Source of the DNA: Dyella kyungheensis
GTDB lineage: Bacteria; Pseudomonadota; Gammaproteobacteria; Xanthomonadales; Rhodanobacteraceae
Direction: 5' to 3'
Assembly (NCBI RefSeq): GCF_016905005.1
Contig: NZ_JADIKC010000003.1
Coordinates: 186,001-250,000 of the forward strand
DNA: 64,000 nt
Below the pieces are notes generated by a model. It searched no databases. It saw only the letters and a program-made list of their open reading frames with translations, and was not told where the DNA came from. The translations under genes were made by a program, and so were the position numbers. Each line of letters starts with the position of its first letter. Position 1 is the first letter of the stretch. Shown here in pieces: positions 38,541 through 50,273 of this stretch.

Positions 38541-40412
38541 ATGAGTGATTTTCCACGCTGGAAATATGCGCTGGTCGCCATCGTATTGGTGCTCGGTATT
38601 GTCTATGCGTTGCCCAATGTGTTCCTGCCGGTGCCTGCCGTGCAGATCACGGCCAACCGCAACGGTACGGTCGACCAGGCACTCGAACAAAAGGTCACCG
38701 ACGCGCTGAAGAAGGCCAACGTCGTCAGCACCGGCGTCGAGCTCAATGGCGATCATCTGCTCGCCAGCTTCGCCAATGCCGACCTGCAGAAGACCGCGGG
38801 CGATGCCATCAAGGCCTCGCTGGGCGACGACTACACGGTGGCCTTCAACCTGAAGTCCACGGTGCCGCACTGGCTCGGCGCCATCGGCGCGAAGTCGATG
38901 CCGCTGGGTCTGGATCTTCAGGGCGGCGTGCACTTCCTCATGGAGGTCGATCAGAACGATGTGATCGACAAGCAGGAAACGCGCTACGCGGACGATATCC
39001 GCAGCCTGCTGCGCGAAAAGAACATCCGTTACGAGTCGGTGGTGCGCAATACGCAGCGCGGCCAGGGCGTGTCGGTGGTGCTGAAGTCCGCCGAGGATCG
39101 CGTCGCCGCCGGCAACGCCATCACCGCGGACTATCCCGATCTCACCGTGACGGACGCGAATGCCACCGGCGATCGCTTCCCGCTCAACGCGGTGGTGCGT
39201 CCGGACAAGGCGCGCGAGCTGTCGCTCAACACCATTCGCCAGAACCTTGGCACGCTGCGCAACCGCATCAATGCGCTGGGCGTATCCGAGCCGATCATCC
39301 AGCAGCAGGGCGACAGCCGCATCGTGGTGGAGCTGGCCGGCGTGCAGGACACGGCCGAAGCCAAGAAGCTGATCGGTGCCGTCGCCACGCTGGAATATCG
39401 CGCCGGTTACGGCTCGCCGCAGCAGGCCGTGGACGCGGCCCGCACCGGCATCGTTCCGCCCGACGCCCGCCTCTACAAGGGCCGTGACGGACGTCCGTAC
39501 CTGCTGAGCAAGAACATCATCGTCACCGGCGACCAGCTGGTGGACGCATCGTCCAGCTTCGACCAGCAGACCGGCAGCGCTGCCGTGTCGGTGACGCTGA
39601 ACGCGGCCGGCGCCAAGAAGATGCTCGACTTCACCACCGGCAACGTCGGCAAGCCGATGGGCGTGGTGTACGTCGAGCGCGTGGTCGACACCAAGATCGT
39701 CGACGGCAAGGAAGTGCGCACGCCGAAGGTCACGGAAGAAGTGATCAACTACGCCACTATCAACGGCGTGTTCGGCAAGAACTTCCAGACCACCGGCCTG
39801 GGCAGCCAGAAGGAAGCATCCGACCTCGCGCTGCTGCTGAAGGGCGGTTCGCTGGCGGCGCCGGTCGATATCGTCGAAGAACGCGTGATCGGTCCCAGCC
39901 TGGGCCAGGACAACATCCAGAAGGGTCTGCGCGCCGTGACGCTCGGCCTCGCGCTGGTGCTGCTGGCGGCTGCGCTGTACTACAAGCTGTTTGGCCTCGT
40001 GGCCGACGTGGCGCTGTTCTTCAACCTGGTGATCCTGATTGCGGTGATGTCGGCGGTGGGCGTGACCCTGACCATGCCGGGCATTGCCGGTATCGTGCTG
40101 ACGCTGGGTATGGCGATCGACGCGAACGTGCTGATCTGCGAACGCATCCGCGAAGAACTGCGCAACGGCTCCTCGCCGCACGCCGCGATCCGCGCCGGTT
40201 ACGACAAGGCGTGGGCCACCATTCTCGACGCGAACGTCACCCACCTTATCGCCGCACTGGCGCTGACCACGATGGGCTCGGGCCCGATCAAGGGCTTCGG
40301 CGTGACGCTGCTGATCGGTATCCTGACCTCGATGTTCACCTCGGTCACCGTGACGCATGCCATCACCGCGCTGATCCACGGTCATCGCAAGCTCAAGACG
40401 TTGTCGGTCTGA
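38541..40412 (+). CDS. secD: Protein translocase subunit SecD
   Basis: SecD forms with SecF a proton-driven motor that pulls preproteins into the periplasm. The 623-residue protein has an N-terminal helix ('WKYALVAIVLVLGIVYALP'), a large periplasmic P1 domain with 'GLDLQGGVHFLMEVD', and five C-terminal helices with 'AIDANVLICERIREELRNG' and 'GSGPIKGFGVTLLIGILTSMFTSV', typical of RND-like SecD. Length is close to E. coli SecD. secF starts 13 bases downstream. Confidence 0.97.
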   Translation: MSDFPRWKYALVAIVLVLGIVYALPNVFLPVPAVQITANRNGTVDQALEQKVTDALKKANVVSTGVELNGDHLLASFANADLQKTAGDAIKASLGDDYTVAFNLKSTVPHWLGAIGAKSMPLGLDLQGGVHFLMEVDQNDVIDKQETRYADDIRSLLREKNIRYESVVRNTQRGQGVSVVLKSAEDRVAAGNAITADYPDLTVTDANATGDRFPLNAVVRPDKARELSLNTIRQNLGTLRNRINALGVSEPIIQQQGDSRIVVELAGVQDTAEAKKLIGAVATLEYRAGYGSPQQAVDAARTGIVPPDARLYKGRDGRPYLLSKNIIVTGDQLVDASSSFDQQTGSAAVSVTLNAAGAKKMLDFTTGNVGKPMGVVYVERVVDTKIVDGKEVRTPKVTEEVINYATINGVFGKNFQTTGLGSQKEASDLALLLKGGSLAAPVDIVEERVIGPSLGQDNIQKGLRAVTLGLALVLLAAALYYKLFGLVADVALFFNLVILIAVMSAVGVTLTMPGIAGIVLTLGMAIDANVLICERIREELRNGSSPHAAIRAGYDKAWATILDANVTHLIAALALTTMGSGPIKGFGVTLLIGILTSMFTSVTVTHAITALIHGHRKLKTLSV

Positions 40413-40425
40413 GGAACAAATACAC

Positions 40426-41391
40426 ATGGAAATCTTCAACCACAACGCTAACGTGAACTTCCTCGGCATGAGGAAGTTCAGCGTGGGCCTCGCGATCCTG
40501 CTGATGGTCGCGTCCATCGTGCTCATCTCGGTAAAGCACCTGAACTACGGTCTGGACTTCACCGGCGGTGTGTCGCTGGTGGTGGATTACGACAACACGG
40601 TCCAGGTCGGCGAAGTCCGCGACGCGCTCGAGAAGGGCGGCATCGAGCATGCGCTCGTGCAGAGCCTGGGCGGCACCAAGGAAGTGTCCATCCGCCTGCA
40701 GCCGAAGGACGACCCGAACTCGGGTATCGGCAGCACCGGCAAGGTGAACCTGGACAAGATCGCCGACGACGTCACCAAGACGCTGCAGGCGGTACGTCCC
40801 GACGCCAAGCTCAAGAGCCGCGACTATGTCGGCTCCGCCGTGGGCGATGAGCTGCGCAGCGACGGCATCCTGGCCGCCATCGTGGTGATCGTGGGCATCG
40901 GCCTGTACCTCGGCATCCGCTTCGAATGGCGTTTCGCCGTGGCGGCCATCGCCACCGAAGCGCACGACGCGCTGATCACCGTGGGCATCTTCGCGCTGAT
41001 GCAACGCGAATTCGACTTGACGGTGCTCGCCTCGGTGCTGGCGGTGATCGGTTACTCGATCAACGACAAGGTGGTGGTGTTCGACCGCGTGCGCGAACTG
41101 TTCCGCTTGGCCCGCAAGGCCGAGCCGGAGGAGATCCTCAACCGTTCGATCAACAACACGCTGTCGCGTACCATCATCACCGCGCTGTTCACCGGCATCA
41201 CCATGGCCGCCCTGTACTTCTTCGGCGGCCCAGCCGTGCACGGCTTCGCCATCACCATGTTGATCGGTATCGTGGTCGGCACGCTCTCCTCGATCTTCGT
41301 GGCGAGCCCGATCCTGCTGTGGCTGGGCGTGTCCAAGCAGGACCTGATGCCCAAGACCAAGGACAACCCGGAGCTGGCGCGTCGTCCATAA
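40426..41391 (+). CDS. secF: Protein translocase subunit SecF
   Basis: A 321-residue membrane protein with six helices. The first helix is followed by 'GLDFTGGVSLVVDY', the SecF counterpart of the SecD motif; 'YSINDKVVVFDRVRELFR' and 'TLSRTIITALFTG' match the conserved RND-like core. It forms the SecDF complex with the preceding gene product. A bidirectional terminator follows. Confidence 0.97.
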   Translation: MEIFNHNANVNFLGMRKFSVGLAILLMVASIVLISVKHLNYGLDFTGGVSLVVDYDNTVQVGEVRDALEKGGIEHALVQSLGGTKEVSIRLQPKDDPNSGIGSTGKVNLDKIADDVTKTLQAVRPDAKLKSRDYVGSAVGDELRSDGILAAIVVIVGIGLYLGIRFEWRFAVAAIATEAHDALITVGIFALMQREFDLTVLASVLAVIGYSINDKVVVFDRVRELFRLARKAEPEEILNRSINNTLSRTIITALFTGITMAALYFFGGPAVHGFAITMLIGIVVGTLSSIFVASPILLWLGVSKQDLMPKTKDNPELARRP

Positions 41392-41416
41392 GCGGATTGC
41401 GTTGCTTCGTTGGAAA

Positions 41417-41448
41417 AGAAAAGGCCCGGGATTTCTCGGGCCTTTTTC
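41417..41448 (+). terminator. Bidirectional terminator between secF and the convergent membrane-protein gene
   Basis: AAAAGGCCCG (41419-41428) pairs with CGGGCCTTTT (41437-41446), with T tracts on both strands. Confidence 0.85.
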
Positions 41449-41490
41449 TTGCAGCGGATACCCGTCCGTTTCGACGCACCGGCTGCTTTA

Positions 41491-42228
41491 CTAGGCGATG
41501 CTGCGTTCTGCTTTGCGTGCTGAAGCAGGCGAAGCGTTTTGCCATGGGGCGAGCAAGCACACGCCCGCAACCATCACCGAGACCGCGAGGGTGATGATGG
41601 CGTCCAGTCCGAACAGATGGCGAAGCGCCAGCGGCACACCGGGCCGCGAAAACGTAAAGAGCGAATAGGCGGTGACGATCGCATAAAGGGCCGACAGAGC
41701 GACGGCCGGCTTGGTCTTTACTTTCGCAGGACAAACCCAAAGACCTACCGCGATGGCGCACAAAGGAGTCAAAAATCCTGCCGCACCGAAAGCCAGTAGA
41801 TGGTTACTGTCGGCAGTCAGCTCGTTGACCTGGCCTGAGCCGAACATTCTGAGGATCCAGATATGGACATGGGATGCTTGCCATGTGGCTGGGATGAAGG
41901 CCAGCCATCTTGCAATCGTGACGGCTTGCCCATAGCCGGCGGTGGCATTGCGCGGTCGCTCATTCCATCGTGGTGCTAGGACTTCGTGCGCAAGAGGCGA
42001 GCTCGGCGTCGGCGCGCGTTCGGTCTTCTCGATCAGCTCCGTCCACATCGGCTCCTCGTCGTTCTCGCGCGCTCGCAGTTCCTGCGTCAATGCACGTCGA
42101 GCTTCAACAGTCAGTTCGTGGGGGTTGAGCGAGGCTATAGCGACCAATGCGTCGACACTAAGCCTTTTATAGTGGCTGCGAAATTTTTCGAGCGCTTGAT
42201 CGTCGATTTCCGGCGTCGAGTCCGACAT
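41491..42228 (-). CDS. Membrane protein of unknown function
   Basis: I do not recognise this 245-residue protein. The N-terminal 95 residues are soluble and helical ('YKRLSVDALVAIASLNPHELTVEARRALTQEL' style, with alternating acidic and leucine residues). The C-terminal part has four predicted hydrophobic helices ('LLAFGAAGFLTPLCAIAVGLW', 'PAVALSALYAIVTAYSLFTF', 'AIITLAVSVMVAGVCLLAPW'). The start at ATG 42228 has GGAAGGG upstream. Its base composition is lower in GC than its neighbours, which may indicate more recent acquisition. Confidence 0.7.
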   Translation of the reverse strand: MSDSTPEIDDQALEKFRSHYKRLSVDALVAIASLNPHELTVEARRALTQELRARENDEEPMWTELIEKTERAPTPSSPLAHEVLAPRWNERPRNATAGYGQAVTIARWLAFIPATWQASHVHIWILRMFGSGQVNELTADSNHLLAFGAAGFLTPLCAIAVGLWVCPAKVKTKPAVALSALYAIVTAYSLFTFSRPGVPLALRHLFGLDAIITLAVSVMVAGVCLLAPWQNASPASARKAERSIA

Positions 42229-42278
42229 GGCATTTCCCTTCCTTGGTTGCGCGTGTGCCTTGCCTGGGAACGCGGGTG

Positions 42279-43394
42279 TCAGGCTGTCTCGATGGACTGA
42301 TTAGAGATCGGCCGTTGGGTCGTGGGCAATGGCTCATCTTGCGGCGGTTGCATCACGTGATGCGCCAGACCATGCAGGTCGAGCTGATCCACCGGAATCG
42401 GCCGGTAACCCGGACCGAACGCGACCTCGCCGAACTTCCAGCCTTCCCGCCGACGCACCGAACCCCAGAAACGCTTGGCCGCATTCCAGTGCAAGCCGAC
42501 CAGGCCGTGGTTGTTGTCGTCGTCGACCATCGGATCGCCCACGCCGGTGGGGCGCAGCGGTTCGTTGTAGAGCGCTGTGCCGAATACCACGTCCCAGATC
42601 GAGAACACCTGGCCGAAGTTGCAGTTGTGCAGGTTGGGGCGGGTGGGGTCGACCAGCATGTGGTGCAGGCGGTGGAACTTCGGCGACACGAACACGCGGT
42701 TGAATAGCGGGCCGAACGCGATGCGCACGTTGGCGTGCGAGAAGTTCTGCACCAGTTCGCCCACCAGCACCAACCACGCGAATTGCTCGGGTTCCACGCC
42801 CATCACGATGCCCACCGTGGCGAGGATCATCGACTGGATGAAGCCGTCGATCAGGCTGCCGCGATCGTTGGTCCAGCAGCTCATCTGGCGCGTGCTGTGA
42901 TGCATGCTGTGCAGCGCCCACCACCACGGCAGCGCGTGCTGCAGGCGATGCATCCAGTAGTACACCAGGTCGTAGACCACGTAGTAGCAACCGAACAGCA
43001 GCCACGGATGCTGCTTCAGCCACGGCACCCAGTGCGTGATGGCGAGCGGCGAGGCGCTGGCATCGCCGGGGCCGGTGTCCGGACCGCCGAAATAGTTGGC
43101 GATGGGCGTGAGGATGAGGAAACTGAAGATCGGGAAGATGCCGACCAGCATCATCACCGTGTATTGGAAATCGACCTTGGTGAGCTTGCGGTGCTCCCAC
43201 TTTTCCGCCGGCACGATGCTCTCGAGCGGACGGAAGATCAGGCCGATCACGCACAACTGGAAGGTGGCGATAAGCAGCGAGGCCGAGATGTCGCGCGGGT
43301 CGCCGGCCAGGCCTTGCAGATGCAGCAGCTGCAGTACCGGCAGCACGCCATGGTTGGCAAACCCGTTGACCAGTTGGGACCACAGTTCGGACAT
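42279..43394 (-). CDS. Sterol desaturase / fatty acid hydroxylase superfamily membrane protein
   Basis: The 371-residue protein has several hydrophobic helices and the di-iron histidine boxes of the superfamily: 'HRLQH', 'HSMHH' and 'HRLHH' with a further His near 'NLHNCNFGQ'. Such enzymes hydroxylate or desaturate lipids in the inner membrane; bacterial members act on fatty acids, carotenoids or hopanoids, and the substrate here is unknown. The ATG at 43394 has AAGGT seven bases upstream and is preferred over a GTG three codons earlier. Confidence 0.88.
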   Translation of the reverse strand: MSELWSQLVNGFANHGVLPVLQLLHLQGLAGDPRDISASLLIATFQLCVIGLIFRPLESIVPAEKWEHRKLTKVDFQYTVMMLVGIFPIFSFLILTPIANYFGGPDTGPGDASASPLAITHWVPWLKQHPWLLFGCYYVVYDLVYYWMHRLQHALPWWWALHSMHHSTRQMSCWTNDRGSLIDGFIQSMILATVGIVMGVEPEQFAWLVLVGELVQNFSHANVRIAFGPLFNRVFVSPKFHRLHHMLVDPTRPNLHNCNFGQVFSIWDVVFGTALYNEPLRPTGVGDPMVDDDNNHGLVGLHWNAAKRFWGSVRRREGWKFGEVAFGPGYRPIPVDQLDLHGLAHHVMQPPQDEPLPTTQRPISNQSIETA

Positions 43395-43541
43395 CGTCGA
43401 CACCTTGCGCTGAAACGTGTCGGTCCTGCAGGCGGGGAAAGGAGCGGGGCGCTACAGAACCGGGTAGTTCAGGATACCGCCGGCTCCCGGCCGCATCCAA
43501 TCCGCAGGATTTTGACCGCCGTAACCTTTCGTGCAGCTAAC

Positions 43542-44246
43542 TCAGCGGCGTAGACGTTGGTCGAGTTCGTGCAATCGTTCGGGTGTGCCGACGTCGGTCC
43601 ATGCCCCCCGATAGTGGTTGCCGGTGAGCTGCTGGCGCGCGATGGCGCGTTCAAACAGCGGCCGGAGCTTGAATCGTGGCGGGTTCTGCCCGGCACCCGC
43701 ATCGTGGATCACCTGGCGCCAGTCATCGAGCAGCTCGCGACGAAAGACCCCGATGCCGCTGTAGGTGAGGCGTGGCGCATTGCCTTCCTGGTGGATCAGG
43801 CCCTGGTCGTCCAGCCCGAAATCGCCCGAGGGATGGTGAGCGGGGTTGTCCACCATCAGCAGATGTCCCGTGCCGCGAGGTTCGGCGGGCAGCGCGGCGA
43901 GGTCCGCATCGGTCCAGACGTCGGCGCTGACGGTGATGAAGGGTTCGGGGCCGAGCAGGCTCAGTGCATTGAGCATGCCGCCGCCGGTCTCCAGCGGCGT
44001 TGGACCTTCGTAGGCGTAGCGGATGCGCAGCCCCCAGCGCGAACCGTCGCCCAACGCCTCGGGAAACTGTTCGGCCAGATGCGATGTGTTGATTACCACG
44101 TAATGCACATCGATGGCGGCGAGCTTTTCCAGGTGCCATTCGATCAGGCGTTTGCCGCCCGCTTCCAGCAGCGGCTTGGCCGTGTGATTGGTGAGCGGCC
44201 GCATGCGCTCGCCCAGGCCAGCGGCGAAGATCAGCGCATGTCTCAT
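43542..44246 (-). CDS. murU: N-acetylmuramate alpha-1-phosphate uridylyltransferase (MurU)
   Basis: A 234-residue nucleotidyltransferase: 'ALIFAAGLGERMRPLTNHTAKPLLEAGGKRLIEWHL' contains the NTP-binding signature, followed by 'PLETGGGMLNALSLLG', 'ITVSADVWTDADL' and 'YSGIGVFRREL'. Its start overlaps the stop of the sugar kinase gene upstream by four bases (ATGA), the arrangement of amgK-murU in Pseudomonas. MurU makes UDP-MurNAc from MurNAc-1-phosphate in peptidoglycan recycling, bypassing MurA and so lowering fosfomycin sensitivity. A mannose-1-phosphate guanylyltransferase is the alternative by sequence alone. Confidence 0.85.
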   Translation of the reverse strand: MRHALIFAAGLGERMRPLTNHTAKPLLEAGGKRLIEWHLEKLAAIDVHYVVINTSHLAEQFPEALGDGSRWGLRIRYAYEGPTPLETGGGMLNALSLLGPEPFITVSADVWTDADLAALPAEPRGTGHLLMVDNPAHHPSGDFGLDDQGLIHQEGNAPRLTYSGIGVFRRELLDDWRQVIHDAGAGQNPPRFKLRPLFERAIARQQLTGNHYRGAWTDVGTPERLHELDQRLRR

Positions 44247-45256
44247 GCGGCGGCCACCTGGGTGAGGTCGCGGCCCTCCGCGTGTCGCTTCAGCAATGCA
44301 ACGAAGTCCGCGAGTTCGGGGTAGCGCTCCGCCACCGAGACCACGTAGTGGTACACGCGCGGCACGTCCGCGAGATAGCCCGGCTTTCCATCGCGATACC
44401 ACAGGCGATAGAACTGGCCGAGTACGCGAATGTGGCGATGCAGGCCGGTGAGGTCGAACCAGCGCAGGAAACGCTCGCGGCTGATTTTTTCATCGATCAC
44501 GTTCGCCTTGAGCAGGCGCTGGCGATACGACTCGACCCAGCCTTCCACGCGCTCGCGCGGCCACACGATGTAGGCATCGCGCAGCAGTGAGGCGAGGTCG
44601 TAGGTGATGGGGCCGGAGAGTGCCCCCTGGAAATCGATGATGCCCGGATTGTTGTCTTCGACGATAAGCAGGTTGCGGCTGTGATAGTCGCGATGCACGA
44701 ACCGGCGCGGCTGTTCGAGCGCATTGCGGATGATCACGCTGAAGGCGGCCTCCAGCACGTCCCACTCGTGGCACGTGGGAGTGCGGCCGAGGTGCTTGCC
44801 CAGGAACCATTCGGGCATCACTTCCAAACCGCTCACCAGGCGCGCGTGATCGAACAGCGGCAGATCGGCGTGCTCCATGCGCGTCTGCATCAACAGCAGT
44901 GCATCCATGGCGTCGGCGTAGAGGCGATCGGCGCTGTCGTCGTTCAAGGCGGGCAGATAGAGCTGCGTGCCAAGGTCCTCGATCAGCAGGAAACCTTGCT
45001 CGAGATCTGTCGCATGCACGGCCGGCACGTGGATACCGGCCGCGGCTAGCCGTGTGCCCATGGACAACCAGGGACGCGGATCTTCCAGCGCGGGCGGCGA
45101 ATCCATCACCACCCAGCTCTTGCCGTCGTGATGAGTGCGCCAGTAGCTGCGAAAGCTGGCATCCGACGAGGCGGATGCGAGCTCGAGCGAATCATCGCCA
45201 AGGGCGGAACGGGTCCAGGCGAGGCGGGCGGCGGCGCGGTCGGGAACGGTGCTCAT
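44243..45256 (-). CDS. amgK: N-acetylmuramate/N-acetylglucosamine 1-kinase (AmgK)
   Basis: A 337-residue aminoglycoside phosphotransferase-like kinase. The catalytic loop 'FVHRDYHSRNLLIVED' and the metal-binding 'GIIDFQGALSGPITYDLASLL' are intact; 'ASSDASFRSYWR' and 'WVVMDSPPALEDPRPW' match the AmgK N-lobe. AmgK phosphorylates MurNAc and GlcNAc at the anomeric carbon in the cytosol, giving the substrate for MurU. Pairing with murU by a four-base overlap strongly supports the call over an antibiotic kinase. Confidence 0.88.
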   Translation of the reverse strand: MSTVPDRAAARLAWTRSALGDDSLELASASSDASFRSYWRTHHDGKSWVVMDSPPALEDPRPWLSMGTRLAAAGIHVPAVHATDLEQGFLLIEDLGTQLYLPALNDDSADRLYADAMDALLLMQTRMEHADLPLFDHARLVSGLEVMPEWFLGKHLGRTPTCHEWDVLEAAFSVIIRNALEQPRRFVHRDYHSRNLLIVEDNNPGIIDFQGALSGPITYDLASLLRDAYIVWPRERVEGWVESYRQRLLKANVIDEKISRERFLRWFDLTGLHRHIRVLGQFYRLWYRDGKPGYLADVPRVYHYVVSVAERYPELADFVALLKRHAEGRDLTQVAAA

Positions 45257-45352
45257 GGCGGGCTGGGAGTGGCGATGAGAGAAGCTTAGCGGGTATTCGC
45301 CTCGTCATGCCGGGATCCAGGGTAGGCCTGAAATCTACTATGGGAAACCTAC

Positions 45353-45433
45353 TGTGGGAGCGCACCCTGTGCGCGACAAACCTACGGAGCGGTACCTCCA
45401 AGCACCGCGTCGCGCACAGGGTGCGCTCCCACA
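45353..45433. repeat. REP-like hairpin pair, copy 2
   Basis: The same unit as at 6546-6571 occurs at 45353-45378, with its inverse at 45409-45433. Each unit contains GCGCAC-CCT-GTGCGC. A lone degenerate fragment of the other repeat family (CGTCATGCCGGGATCCAG) lies just before, at 45303-45320. Confidence 0.8.
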
Positions 45434-45485
45434 AACTAGCGAACCCGCTCTCGCCAAAAAAGAAAGAAGGAGTAAGAACGCACGC

Positions 45486-47355
<1,870 letters not shown>

Positions 47356-47395
47356 TTACCACAGCCAAATCCCGCTTTTGGTGCATTGCCGCGGT

Positions 47396-47432
47396 TTGAC
47401 CCCAAGGGCATTAATCAGTACCATTTTGGTAC
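47396..47432 (+). promoter_or_regulatory. Promoter and palindromic operator of the SUF regulator operon
   Basis: TTGACC (47396-47401), 17-base spacer, TACCAT (47419-47424). A perfect palindrome, GTACCA-TTT-TGGTAC (47418-47432), overlaps the -10, as expected for an Rrf2 repressor controlling its own operon. Confidence 0.6.
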
Positions 47433-47465
47433 CGATTCCCCGCAGTCTCCCTGGCCGATTCCCCC

Positions 47466-47900
47466 ATGCTCCGCGTCAGCCGACTCACCGACTACGCCAC
47501 CGTGGTGATGACCTGCATCGCCGCCCATCCTGACGACGTGCTCAGCACGGCGCAGATCGCCGATGAGGCGCGCCTGGAGCTGCCCACCGTGAGCAAGCTG
47601 CTGAAGTCGCTGAGCCATGCGGGTCTGGTCGAGTCCTTCCGCGGCGTCAACGGCGGCTATCGCCTCGCGCGGCCGGCTGGGGACATCACCCTGGCCCAGA
47701 TCGTGGAAGCGCTGGAAGGCCCCATCGGCATGACCGAATGCAGTCTCGCTGAAGGCCAGTGCGAGCGTGAGTCGCTTTGCGGCGTCCGCTCCAACTGGCA
47801 ACACGTCAACAGCGTGGTGGATAGCGCGCTGCGTGCCGTCAGCCTGTCCGACATGCTCAAACCACCCAGTCGTCGTATCGACGCCAACCTGATCGGATGA
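47466..47900 (+). CDS. Rrf2-family SUF operon regulator (IscR-like)
   Basis: A 144-residue regulator with the Rrf2 winged helix ('[19 protein letters not shown]', '[23 protein letters not shown]' type) and three Cys at 92, 99 and 105 that match the Fe-S ligands of IscR. It heads the suf operon and belongs to the SUF-specific Xanthomonas-type group. By analogy with IscR it should sense Fe-S status and repress or activate suf. Its stop codon overlaps a potential ATG of the next frame. Confidence 0.93.
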   Translation: MLRVSRLTDYATVVMTCIAAHPDDVLSTAQIADEARLELPTVSKLLKSLSHAGLVESFRGVNGGYRLARPAGDITLAQIVEALEGPIGMTECSLAEGQCERESLCGVRSNWQHVNSVVDSALRAVSLSDMLKPPSRRIDANLIG

Positions 47901-47947
47901 CCGCCAGGCCATCCATGACGACCGCCCACGACGACACGAAGAACACC

Positions 47948-49429
<1,482 letters not shown>

Positions 49430-49502
49430 TCGCCTTCATCGCTGCATCCGAACCCTATTTTGAACACGCGGCGCTCCGGCGTTGCCCACTGAAGAAACCG
49501 TC

Positions 49503-50273
49503 ATGCTGAAGATCGAAAATCTGCACGCCCGCGTCGAGGGCAAGGACATCCTCAAGGGACTCACGCTCAGCGTGGGGGCCGGCGAAGTGCACGCGATCAT
49601 GGGGCCCAATGGTGCGGGCAAGTCCACGCTCGGCAACGTGCTCTCGGGTCGTGACGGCTACGAAGTGACCGAAGGCTCGGTCACGTTCAACGGCGTCGAT
49701 CTGCTGTCGCTGGAACCGGAAGAGCGCGCTGCTGCCGGCATGTTCCTGGCGTTCCAGTACCCGGTGGAAATCCCCGGCGTGAACAACACCTACTTCCTGC
49801 GTGCCGCGCTCAATGCGCAGCGCAAGCAGCGCGGTGAGAAGGAACTGGACTCCATGCAGTTCCTCAAGCTGGTGCGCGAGAAGCTGAAGATCATGCAGAT
49901 CTCCGATGAGCTGCTGCATCGCGCCGTCAACGAAGGTTTTTCGGGCGGCGAGAAGAAGCGTAACGAGATCTTCCAGATGGCCGTGCTGGAACCGAAGCTG
50001 GCGATCCTCGACGAAACCGATTCGGGCCTGGACATCGATGCGCTCAAGCAGGTCGCGCAGGGCGTGAACGCGCTGCGCTCGGCCGAGCGCGGCTTCCTGG
50101 TCATTACCCATTACCAGCGCCTGCTCGATTACATCGAACCCGATTTCGTGCACGTGCTGGCCGATGGCCGCATTGTCGAAAGCGGCGACAAGACGCTCGC
50201 ACTGAAGCTGGAGGCCCAGGGCTACGCCTGGGTGAACGACAAGGATCCGGCGCTCACGGGAGCCTCGGCATGA
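49503..50273 (+). CDS. sufC: Fe-S cluster assembly ATPase SufC
   Basis: A 256-residue ABC ATPase without membrane segments. It has Walker A 'GPNGAGKSTLGNVLSG', 'FQYPVEIPGVNN' (SufC-specific), signature 'FSGGEKKRNEIFQM' and Walker B 'LAILDETDSGLDIDAL' (Asp-Glu-Thr-Asp, typical of SufC). It drives conformational change in the SufBCD scaffold. ATG at 49503 is the family start; the gene overlaps sufD by four bases (ATGA). Confidence 0.96.
   Translation: MLKIENLHARVEGKDILKGLTLSVGAGEVHAIMGPNGAGKSTLGNVLSGRDGYEVTEGSVTFNGVDLLSLEPEERAAAGMFLAFQYPVEIPGVNNTYFLRAALNAQRKQRGEKELDSMQFLKLVREKLKIMQISDELLHRAVNEGFSGGEKKRNEIFQMAVLEPKLAILDETDSGLDIDALKQVAQGVNALRSAERGFLVITHYQRLLDYIEPDFVHVLADGRIVESGDKTLALKLEAQGYAWVNDKDPALTGASA

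Noticed and set aside
44243-45256. Aminoglycoside resistance kinase
   Set aside because: The fold is shared, but coupling to a murU-like gene and the length fit AmgK much better.
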